Below are positions 1 through 5,691 of a DNA stretch of 10,413 nt, piece after piece; the stretch's first letter is position 1; the number at the start of each line of letters is the position of its first letter. The notes beneath the pieces are model-generated. The model was not told the origin of the DNA. It did not search any database and worked only from the letters and a program-made list of their open reading frames with translations. This DNA comes from Pseudomonadota bacterium (GTDB taxonomy: Bacteria > Pseudomonadota > Alphaproteobacteria > Rhizobiales > Xanthobacteraceae), in NCBI GenBank assembly GCA_963205465.1, contig CAUJKG010000125.1, positions 1 through 10,413 of the forward strand, given 5' to 3'. A program made the position numbers and the translations under genes.

Positions 1-845
1 TTGGGTCCGAGCCGCTCGAAGAACTGCGTATAGAAATGAATTGCGCCGAACACAGCGCAGACATTCACTACCCAGCGGCGATCGTTCTTCATCGCCCAAA
101 TTGCAAAGGCGATCAGCGCCAGCGCCCAACCGATCACGAATGCCACACGGGGAATCGTGGGAACCTTTCCGCCGAAGAAGCCGGAAAGTTGCTCCAGCCG
201 GTCACCCCAGAGCGAGCCGATCCAGAATCCAAAATTGACGAGCAGGATTGAGACTCTCGCCGCCATGAGCGCGAGCCGCTCATAGGCCGCCTGCACCAGA
301 AGCGAAACCTGATAAGCAGCGAGCGTCAGCAGGCTGAACGCGACAATCGTAAGCGAAGGCTCCTTGATGCCGAGAAAGTAGCTCGCGTGGAAATATCCTG
401 TGCGCGCGCCGAGGACGGAAGAGAGCGCGAGCACGGCAAGCGCCATCAGGAGCCCGCTCCGCGCAATCACCGCGGCAATCGCAAAGCCTACCGCGCAACC
501 GAGAAAAGCCCAGACCGATCCATCGGTCATGTAGACGACCCCGCCGCCGAGCCCGAGCGCACCAAGGAGAACGCAGATGTTGCCGAGCACGCCCCATTCG
601 AGCGGCGCGTAATAAAGCAGTGCAAGACCAAGCGCGAGCACCACCGCGCCGAGCACGATCCCCGTCGTCGCGTCGGGCACGAGCGCGATGGCGCCTACCG
701 CGACCGCGATCACGCCGAAGCCGATGAGGATATTGAAGGCGAGCGAGCCGGTCGATTTGACCGAAAGCTTTTTCAGCTTCTCCGCTTCCAGCGGCGTGAG
801 TTCGCCGTCCTCCACGAGCTGCGAAAGATCGAGTACGATTTTCAT
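1..845 (-). CDS. DUF2157-like multi-pass membrane protein (3' end beyond window)
   Basis: The reading frame is open from the ATG at 845 down to base 1, giving 281 residues, and continues off the left edge. The first ~30 residues are soluble and charged (residues 9-26, QLVEDGELTPLEAEKLKK), a helix-turn-helix-looking cap typical of DUF2157-type proteins. They are followed by closely spaced hydrophobic helices: roughly 36-56, 60-79, 86-104, 110-127, 131-147, 165-185, 196-212, 232-251 and 258-272. The segment around 266-280 (FGAIHFYTQFFERLG) resembles a conserved stretch I associate with this family. No catalytic residues are visible and the family's function is unknown to me. The Shine-Dalgarno sequence is weak (AAAAGACAG). 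The gene diverges from the DUF4260 gene, sharing the ~100 bp at 846-945. Membrane location is well supported; the family name rests on motif memory. Confidence 0.75.
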   Translation of the reverse strand, partial: MKIVLDLSQLVEDGELTPLEAEKLKKLSVKSTGSLAFNILIGFGVIAVAVGAIALVPDATTGIVLGAVVLALGLALLYYAPLEWGVLGNICVLLGALGLGGGVVYMTDGSVWAFLGCAVGFAIAAVIARSGLLMALAVLALSSVLGARTGYFHASYFLGIKEPSLTIVAFSLLTLAAYQVSLLVQAAYERLALMAARVSILLVNFGFWIGSLWGDRLEQLSGFFGGKVPTIPRVAFVIGWALALIAFAIWAMKNDRRWVVNVCAVFGAIHFYTQFFERLGP

Positions 846-945
846 GGCTGTCTTTTAGCGGCCCTTTGCCATTTCCCGGCGCATTCATAGCATGGGGCGC
901 TGAGTCCCGGTATCAATAGAGACCATCCTTCCCGAAGAGTTGAAC

Positions 946-1335
946 ATGAACGCAGAATCGCCAGCCGTCGATGGACCGCCCAGAATGATTCTAAAGCTCG
1001 AAGGCTTCGCCCTCTTCGTGCTTTGCCTCTATGCCTATGCGAAGCTGGGCTATTCCTGGTGGCTGTTCGGCGCGCTGATCTTCGCGCCCGATCTGGGCAT
1101 GGTGGGCTACCTGAAAAACGCACGGCTCGGCGCGCAGCTCTACAACACTTTCCATATTACCGCGCTGCCCATCGGCATCGGAGCATGGGGCTACGCCTGG
1201 TCCGAGCCGCTGGCGCTCGCGATTGCGCTGATCTGGCTCGCGCATATCGGCATGGACCGCATGTTAGGATACGGCCTTAAATACGAGACCGGCTTTGCCG
1301 ACACACATCTCGGCAAGATCGGCAAAGAGAACTGA
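946..1335 (+). CDS. DUF4260 family membrane protein
   Basis: Predicted protein of 129 residues with about three to four hydrophobic helices (approx. 17-33, 36-54, 67-84, 87-103). Motifs that I recognise as typical of DUF4260 are APDLGMVGYLKNARLGAQLYN (47-67), followed by WLAHIGMDRMLGYGLKYETGF (97-117) and a THLGKIGK tail (120-127). The length fits the family (~115-130). The molecular function is not known. I chose the ATG at 946 because a GAAGAG ribosome binding site lies at 934-939; an in-frame TTG at 940 overlaps that site and is less likely. The stop codon lies only 2 nt from the stop of the convergent ATP12 gene, and I see no terminator between them, so the two transcripts probably overlap at their 3' ends. 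Confidence 0.88.
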   Translation: MNAESPAVDGPPRMILKLEGFALFVLCLYAYAKLGYSWWLFGALIFAPDLGMVGYLKNARLGAQLYNTFHITALPIGIGAWGYAWSEPLALAIALIWLAHIGMDRMLGYGLKYETGFADTHLGKIGKEN

Positions 1336-1337
1336 AG

Positions 1338-2096
1338 TTATTTCGTGCGCAGCAACGCCAGCATCTTCGCCGCCGCCGAGAACTCGATGTGACGCGCAGC
1401 AAGCCGCCGCTGCGCTTCCTCGTCTTCGCCCCACCGGCTGATGTTCCATTGCTCGTCGACATGCGCCGCGTTCCACGCCTCGTCGCCCGATAATGCACCC
1501 CGCGCCAGTGCGAGCGCGATCAACGCCGAGCCGCCGATATTCGTGGCGCTTGCCGTCGCCGTCAAAGCAAAGGGTTTGCCGAGTTGCTCCACCGCATCGC
1601 GTATGGCAGCGAGCGCTTCGTCCGGCTGGCGCACATGCATCACGCCTTCCGCAAGCACAAAGCGCACGCCGAGATCGGCCGCCGCCCAGTCGAGCACGGG
1701 ATTCCACCGCTCGTTCTGCAATTCGACGAGCCCTGCCGGTCCGTCCGCCCGATAGAATACGAGATCGCTGCCGGCGTATTGCACGATCTCGTCGCATACC
1801 GGCTGCGGCGCTTCCGCGACTGCATCGATCGCGAGATTGGCGAGCCGGGTCAGCGGCAACAACGACGGGTCGATCTGCCCCTCGATCGCATTCCATTCGC
1901 CGGCAACGGCGGAAGCGAGTGCGGCATTCGGCAAGGCAAGCGCCCGGCGCGCCGGCGTTTTCGCCACCTTACCGTCGAGCAAAATCGAAAAGCCCTCGGC
2001 GCTTTCGGCGAACGTCGCTTCTTTATAGAAACGCTTGGGGAGTGCGGCACGCATCGCAGCCTGCGCGCGCTTCATGGGGTTGTCGTCTTCGCTCAT
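1338..2096 (-). CDS. ATP12 family F1-ATPase assembly chaperone
   Basis: Protein of 252 residues, normal length for alphaproteobacterial ATP12 (ATPAF2-like) proteins. In mitochondria ATP12 binds the free alpha subunit of F1-ATPase and prevents its aggregation before assembly; the bacterial homologue is presumed to act likewise in the cytoplasm. Recognisable features are the N-terminal KRFYKEATF segment (21-29), the FSILLDGKVAKTPARRAL block (36-53), SLLPLTRLANLAIDAV (78-93) and a C-terminal SGDEAWNAAHVDEQWNISRWGED segment (about 202-224). No signal peptide is present. It is the last gene of a crcB-rluC-ATP12 operon: its ATG overlaps the rluC stop as ATGA (2093-2096), which suggests translational coupling. 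A GGAAGA sequence lies directly in front of the ATG. Confidence 0.93.
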   Translation of the reverse strand: MSEDDNPMKRAQAAMRAALPKRFYKEATFAESAEGFSILLDGKVAKTPARRALALPNAALASAVAGEWNAIEGQIDPSLLPLTRLANLAIDAVAEAPQPVCDEIVQYAGSDLVFYRADGPAGLVELQNERWNPVLDWAAADLGVRFVLAEGVMHVRQPDEALAAIRDAVEQLGKPFALTATASATNIGGSALIALALARGALSGDEAWNAAHVDEQWNISRWGEDEEAQRRLAARHIEFSAAAKMLALLRTK

Positions 2097-3142
2097 TCTT
2101 CCGGCGCGTCCAGAATTGGATCATAAGCTTTGGCATCGAAGCCGAGGAGATTCCATGACTGCTGCATATGCGGCGGCAGTGGCGCGGAAACATCAATCAC
2201 ACCCTCGCCTTTCGGATGCGGGATCACGAGCCGTCGCGCGAGCAGATGCAGCCGGTTCTGCATACCGCCGGGAAACTCCCAGTTCTCGATCGAAAAATAT
2301 TTCGGATCGCCGACGATAGGGTGGCCGATATGCGCGGTATGCGCGCGGAGCTGATGCGTGCGGCCGGTGACGGGTTTGAGCGAAATCCACGACACCTTCT
2401 GCGCCGCCTGCTCGATCACCGCATAATAAGTGACGGCGTGGCTCGCTTCGTCCTCGCCATGCTTTGCCACGCGCATGAGTTCGCCGCCCTCGCCCGCCCC
2501 CTTGGCGAGATAGGTCGAGATGCGGCCCTGCCGCGGCTTCGGCACGCCCGCGACCAGCGCCCAGTAAATCTTGCGCGCGGAGCGCGAACGGAACGTCTTC
2601 GCCAAGGTCGCGGCCGCAAGCCGCGTCTTCGCAATCAGAAGAATACCTGCTGTGTCCTTGTCGATGCGATGCACGAGCCGCGGCTTTTGCCCGTCTTTGC
2701 CACGCAGCGCTTCCAGCATGCCGTCGATATGCCGCGTGGTGCCGGAGCCGCCCTGCACCGCGAGGCCGAACGGCTTATTCAGAACCATCACTTCGCGGTC
2801 TTCATAGAGCGTGATCGATTTCAAAAACGCGGCGTCGGCTTTCGCATCGCCCATCTTCGAGGGCGGTTTCACAGGCGCGCCCGTGCGCACAGGCTGCGTG
2901 CCGCTGGCTTCGCTCTCGCCGTTACCGGAACTGTCGGCACGCGAAAGCGGCGGCACCCGCACGGCCATGCCGGGCTCCAGCCGCGTATTGGTTTTCGCGC
3001 GCGCGCCATCCACGCGCACCTGCCCGGTGCGCAAGAGCTTCTGCAGATGACCGAAAGAAAGCTCGGGGAAATGCGCCTTGAACCAGCGGTCCAGACGCAT
3101 GCCTTCCTCGTCGGTTTTTACCTTGCGAGTTTGTACGGCCAT
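2093..3142 (-). CDS. rluC: RluC-type 23S rRNA pseudouridine synthase (RluA family)
   Basis: Protein of 349 residues that isomerises uridine to pseudouridine, most likely in 23S rRNA. An S4 RNA-binding domain occupies about residues 12-62 (MRLDRWFKAHFPELSFGHLQ and following). A low-complexity linker follows (~67-104), then the RluA/RluC catalytic domain. The catalytic aspartate is D161 in HRIDKDTAG (158-166), the family's HRLDxxTSG signature. The LNKPFG motif is at 121-126 and the GRTHQLRAH motif at 260-268. The ATG at 3142 is chosen because it gives a complete S4 domain and starts 4 nt after the crcB stop; upstream extension would run through crcB. No clear Shine-Dalgarno is visible, so re-initiation after crcB is likely. 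Which uridines are modified cannot be read from sequence; RluC-type is inferred from the S4 domain plus motif set. Confidence 0.92.
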   Translation of the reverse strand: MAVQTRKVKTDEEGMRLDRWFKAHFPELSFGHLQKLLRTGQVRVDGARAKTNTRLEPGMAVRVPPLSRADSSGNGESEASGTQPVRTGAPVKPPSKMGDAKADAAFLKSITLYEDREVMVLNKPFGLAVQGGSGTTRHIDGMLEALRGKDGQKPRLVHRIDKDTAGILLIAKTRLAAATLAKTFRSRSARKIYWALVAGVPKPRQGRISTYLAKGAGEGGELMRVAKHGEDEASHAVTYYAVIEQAAQKVSWISLKPVTGRTHQLRAHTAHIGHPIVGDPKYFSIENWEFPGGMQNRLHLLARRLVIPHPKGEGVIDVSAPLPPHMQQSWNLLGFDAKAYDPILDAPEE

Positions 3143-3146
3143 CGGA

Positions 3147-3530
3147 TCACGTAAAGGAGCGCACGAGCCTGAGCCCGGCGAAGATCGCAAGCAGCGACAG
3201 AGCAACGGAAGCGACGACATATCCCGCCGCAAGCAGGATATCGCCCCGCAAAGACAGTTGCGCGAAATCGAGCGAGAACGCGGAGAACGTCGTGAAGCCA
3301 CCGAGAATGCCGGTGGTGAGGAAGAGGCGAAGCGATTGCGTGGAAGGATGCTCGCCGCGAAACGCGAACCACGCTGCAAGCGCTCCGATCAGGAACGAGC
3401 CGACGATATTCACCGCCATGGTTCCCCACGGAAAATGCGCGCCGAGATACCGCGCGGCGGCGAGGTTCACGCCATGGCGCAATCCGGCGCCGATGCTGCC
3501 GCCAAGAACAACAAGAAAAAACGCGTACAT
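3147..3530 (-). CDS. crcB: Fluoride ion channel CrcB (Fluc)
   Basis: A 127-residue inner-membrane protein with four predicted helices (about 3-24, 35-56, 66-88, 97-122), the usual size of single-domain Fluc/CrcB. These proteins assemble as antiparallel dimers and let toxic fluoride leave the cytoplasm. Family motifs seen are GGSIGAGLRH (10-19), the WGTMAVNIVGSFLIG block (35-49) with the conserved asparagine N41, and TTGILGGFTTFSAFS (72-86). The last contains the GGFTTFS break linked to the central sodium site and the phenylalanines that line the pore. The reading frame stays open far upstream, but the ATG at 3530 starts exactly where the conserved first helix begins. It is the first gene of the operon with rluC and ATP12, and its promoter should lie within 3531-3635. 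I see no fluoride riboswitch there. Confidence 0.95.
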   Translation of the reverse strand: MYAFFLVVLGGSIGAGLRHGVNLAAARYLGAHFPWGTMAVNIVGSFLIGALAAWFAFRGEHPSTQSLRLFLTTGILGGFTTFSAFSLDFAQLSLRGDILLAAGYVVASVALSLLAIFAGLRLVRSFT

Positions 3531-3559
3531 CAGAGCCTGCGCTTGGGAAGAACTTTTGC

Positions 3560-3585
3560 GGAACCTAATCCCCTCGCCCCGCGTT
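3560..3585 (+). promoter_or_regulatory. EcfG-type (general stress sigma factor) promoter for the DUF1236 gene
   Basis: GGAAC at 3560-3564 is followed after exactly 17 nt by CGTT at 3582-3585. This matches the alphaproteobacterial EcfG consensus GGAAC-N16/17-CGTT. The predicted transcription start is near 3591-3593, leaving a ~43-nt leader before the ATG at 3636. The same element with the same spacing recurs at 4025-4050 in front of the next gene. Function is inferred from consensus and placement only. Confidence 0.65.
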
Positions 3586-3635
3586 AGCAATCTCGGGAAC
3601 CCAACCATAGCCAGCTCGAGGATATCGACACGGAT

Positions 3636-4004
3636 ATGCGCCAGCGCTTTGCCTTCGTTCTGCTTCTTGCAGCGCCCCTTCTCTACGCGCACGCAGCCTA
3701 TAGCCAGTCCAGCGGCGCGCTCGCCCCGCCTGCCACGGCGCATGCCGTACCCGAAATTACCGAAGCCCAGAAGGACCGCATTCGCGACTCGGTGAGGAAC
3801 GCCAAAGTCGATCATGTGGCGAAGCTCGCGATCCCCCTTACTGTCGGCGCAGAGGTGCCACGCAATCTCCACTTTTACCCCTTCCCCAAGGAAGTGGCGG
3901 AGATCGCGCCTGAATATGGGAGCTTTTTCTACGTCGTGGCGGCCGAAAAGATCGTGGTAATCGATCCCTTAAGCTACCGTATCGTCGCGATTTTGCCCGT
4001 TTAA
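3636..4004 (+). CDS. DUF1236 domain exported protein
   Basis: Protein of 122 residues. It has a clear Sec signal peptide (positive RQR start, hydrophobic core 6-19, likely cleavage after AHA at 20 or AYS at 23). A polar linker follows, then a C-terminal segment of about 73-120: EVPRNLHFYPFPKEVAEIAP, then YGSFFYVVAAEKIVVIDPLSYRIVAIL. This arrangement (VPxxxxxYPxPxEV ... YxYVVxxxxIVxIDPxxxxIVAI) is the one I know from DUF1236 proteins, which are common and often multicopy in Hyphomicrobiales. Function is unknown; the protein should be periplasmic or envelope-associated. The start codon is the only sensible one for the signal peptide, although the nearest good Shine-Dalgarno (GAGGA, 3618-3622) is 13 nt away. 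An EcfG-type promoter precedes it, so induction in the general stress response is likely. Confidence 0.85.
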   Translation: MRQRFAFVLLLAAPLLYAHAAYSQSSGALAPPATAHAVPEITEAQKDRIRDSVRNAKVDHVAKLAIPLTVGAEVPRNLHFYPFPKEVAEIAPEYGSFFYVVAAEKIVVIDPLSYRIVAILPV

Positions 4005-4022
4005 GGGAAAAGCATCCCTTTT
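4003..4022 (+). terminator. Weak candidate terminator after the DUF1236 gene
   Basis: A 6-bp stem AAGGGA (4003-4008) / TCCCTT (4015-4020) with a 6-nt loop begins inside the TAA stop codon and runs into TTTT (4019-4022). It is A/T-flanked and modest in strength. It sits directly before the next GGAAC element at 4025, so it would separate the two plus-strand transcription units. Confidence 0.35.
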
Positions 4023-4024
4023 AC

Positions 4025-4050
4025 GGAACACGTCGTTAAGGGTCCGCGTT
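4025..4050 (+). promoter_or_regulatory. EcfG-type (general stress sigma factor) promoter for the small proline-rich protein
   Basis: GGAAC at 4025-4029 is followed after exactly 17 nt by CGTT at 4047-4050, a full match to the EcfG consensus. The bases just before the -10 (CGCGTT) are the same as at the 3560-3585 site (also CGCGTT). The predicted start is near 4056-4058, giving a ~35-nt leader that contains the 4065-4080 hairpin and a strong ribosome binding site. Confidence 0.65.
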
Positions 4051-4064
4051 TATGTCTCTGAACC

Positions 4065-4087
4065 GCGGCCCGTGGGCCGCAAGGAGG
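4065..4087 (+). promoter_or_regulatory. Leader hairpin abutting a strong Shine-Dalgarno
   Basis: GCGGCCC (4065-4071) and GGGCCGC (4074-4080) are perfect 7-bp inverted arms around a 2-nt centre. In RNA at least five GC pairs with a 6-nt loop could form. AAGGAGG (4081-4087) follows with no gap, 5 nt before the ATG at 4093. The hairpin does not pair with the Shine-Dalgarno itself but could affect ribosome loading or mRNA stability. It could equally be incidental in GC-rich DNA. Confidence 0.45.
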
Positions 4088-4092
4088 CGAAC

Positions 4093-4332
4093 ATGCGTCA
4101 CATTCTGATGGCAATGGCGGTAGTCACCGCATTCACCTTCGGCATGGGTGCATCCATGGCGCAGCAAATCCAGCAGATGGATCCGGGCACGATCAAGGTG
4201 AACCCGCCGCAGCCTGCCCCGCCGCCGGTACAGACCCAGCCTTCCACACTGCCCGATCTGAATACGTCGAAGAACCCTTACGACAACCAGCGCTATCTGC
4301 GCTCGCCGGTCCCGCAGCCGAACAAGCGCTGA
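4093..4332 (+). CDS. Small exported proline-rich protein, unknown function
   Basis: A 79-residue predicted protein. It has a Sec signal peptide: hydrophobic core at about residues 5-19, probable cleavage after SMA at 23, mature start QQIQQMDPG. The mature part is ~56 residues, rich in Pro, Gln and Asn (PPQPAPPPVQTQP at 38-50) and ends in a basic tail (PQPNKR). It contains no cysteine in the mature chain and no recognised domain. The ATG at 4093 is chosen over an in-frame GTG at 4072 because AAGGAGG lies at 4081-4087 with ideal spacing. Signal peptide, strong ribosome binding site and an upstream EcfG-type promoter together argue that this is a real gene and probably a stress-induced periplasmic or envelope peptide. 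I do not recognise a family. It converges on rarA with 24 nt between the stops. Confidence 0.8.
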   Translation: MRHILMAMAVVTAFTFGMGASMAQQIQQMDPGTIKVNPPQPAPPPVQTQPSTLPDLNTSKNPYDNQRYLRSPVPQPNKR

Positions 4333-4356
4333 AGTGTGGCGGCTGGCTAGACTGCC

Positions 4357-5691
4357 TCAGACATCTTTCCGCTCGCGCAGCTTCGCCCAGTAATCCATCC
4401 GCTTCTTCAATTCGCGTTCGAAGCCGCGCTCGACCGGATGATAAAACTCCTGCCTGCCGAGCTTCTCCGGAAAATAATCCTGCCCGGAGAACGCTTCATC
4501 GGTGTCGTGATCGTAGGCATAGCCTGACGAATATCCTTCCTCTTTCATGAGTTTCGTCGGCGCGTTGAGGATATGTTTAGGCGGCACCAGGGAGCCTGCT
4601 TCCGTGGCGGTGCGGATCGCGGCCTTGTAGGCGACGTATGCGGCGTTCGATTTCGGCGCGGTGGCGAGATAGATCACGGCCTGCGCAATCGCGAGCTCGC
4701 CTTCGGGACTTCCGAGAAAATCATAGGCATCCTTCGCGGCATTGGCGATCGTGAGCGCCTGCGGATCGGCAAGGCCGATATCCTCCACCGCCATGCGGAC
4801 CACGCGACGCGCGATATAAAGCGGGTTTTCTCCCGCATCCAGCATGCGCGCAAGATAATAAAGCGCAGCGTCGGCGTCCGAGCCACGCACGCTCTTATGC
4901 AGCGCCGAGATCAGATTGTAGTGGCCATCCTGCGACTTGTCGTAGATCGGCGCGCGGCGCTGCACGATTTCCTGCAAGCGCTTGGCGTCAAACACCTCGC
5001 CCTTGCGGGCTGCGCGCCAGACTTCTTCCGCGAGCGTCAGCGACGCGCGGCCATCGCCGTCCGCCATGCGGATCAGCGTGAGCCGCGCTTCCTCGTCGAG
5101 CGGAAGTTTCCTGCCCTCCACTTCCTCCGCACGCGTCAGCAATTCGCCGATTGCTTCCTCGTCGAGCGACTTGAAGACGAGTACCCGCGCCCGCGAAAGC
5201 AATGCCGCGTTGAGTTCGAACGAAGGATTTTCGGTGGTGGCGCCGACCAGCGTGATGGTGCCGTCTTCCATCACCGGCAGGAAAGAATCCTGCTGCGCGC
5301 GATTGAAGCGGTGGATTTCATCGACGAACAAGAGCGTGCCCTTGCCGGTTTCGCGCCGCATGCGCGCGGTGTCGAAAACCTTCTTGAGATCGGCAACGCC
5401 TGAAAAGATCGCCGACACCTGCTCGAAATGCAGGTCCGTTTCATGTGCCAAGAGCCGCGCCACAGTGGTCTTACCCGTACCTGGCGGCCCCCAGAACACC
5501 AGCGAGCCGAGGGACTTGGATTCGAGCATCCGCGTCAGCGCGCCGTCGGGGCCAATCAGCGACTTCTGCCCGACCACCTCGCTGAGCGTCTTCGGCCGCA
5601 ACTTGTCGGCAAGCGGACGCGGCGCGTCGTCGGCAAAGCCCGCCGCTTCGAACAAATTCGCGGACGCGCTCGTAGTGCGCTTGGCGCTCAT
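4357..5691 (-). CDS. rarA: Replication-associated recombination protein A (RarA/MgsA, AAA+ ATPase)
   Basis: Protein of 444 residues, the usual length for RarA, a clamp-loader-like AAA+ ATPase that acts at stalled replication forks. Visible motifs are Walker A GPPGTGKT (68-75), Walker B LLFVDEIHRF (120-129, with D124/E125), sensor 1 GATTENPSF (150-158) and the LLSRARV arginine-finger region (164-170). The RarA-typical segment YDKSQDGHYNLISALHKSVRGSDADAALYYLARML (250-284) leads into the C-terminal tetramerisation region, which ends in EGYSSGYAYDHDT and the QDYFP ... FYHPVERGFE blocks. The ATG at 5691 overlaps the degP stop as ATGA (5688-5691). An earlier in-frame ATG at 5745 lies inside degP and would add 18 unconserved residues. 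The Shine-Dalgarno is weak, so translational coupling with degP is likely. Confidence 0.96.
   Translation of the reverse strand: MSAKRTTSASANLFEAAGFADDAPRPLADKLRPKTLSEVVGQKSLIGPDGALTRMLESKSLGSLVFWGPPGTGKTTVARLLAHETDLHFEQVSAIFSGVADLKKVFDTARMRRETGKGTLLFVDEIHRFNRAQQDSFLPVMEDGTITLVGATTENPSFELNAALLSRARVLVFKSLDEEAIGELLTRAEEVEGRKLPLDEEARLTLIRMADGDGRASLTLAEEVWRAARKGEVFDAKRLQEIVQRRAPIYDKSQDGHYNLISALHKSVRGSDADAALYYLARMLDAGENPLYIARRVVRMAVEDIGLADPQALTIANAAKDAYDFLGSPEGELAIAQAVIYLATAPKSNAAYVAYKAAIRTATEAGSLVPPKHILNAPTKLMKEEGYSSGYAYDHDTDEAFSGQDYFPEKLGRQEFYHPVERGFERELKKRMDYWAKLRERKDV

Noticed and set aside
280..888. 202-residue minus-strand reading frame
   Set aside because: It overlaps the DUF2157-like gene in another frame, is Arg/Ala-rich low-complexity and has no recognisable motif; the membrane-protein frame through base 1 is far more protein-like.
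1295..1316. 7-bp hairpin TTGCCGA / TCGGCAA near the end of the DUF4260 gene as a terminator
   Set aside because: It lies within conserved coding sequence (DTHLGKIGK region) and has no T-run after it.
2168..3154. 328-residue plus-strand frame opposite rluC
   Set aside because: Antisense shadow of a gene with intact S4 and pseudouridine synthase motifs; its translation is His/Arg/Ala rich without motifs.
3531..3635. Fluoride riboswitch (crcB motif) upstream of crcB
   Set aside because: The minus-strand leader lacks the conserved GGNGAUGG and GAUGAC-type segments, and nothing resembling the pseudoknot was seen.
3531..3872. N-terminal extension of crcB to 241 residues
   Set aside because: The extra 114 residues run antisense through the DUF1236 gene, lack hydrophobic CrcB helices, and CrcB of 127 residues is already complete.
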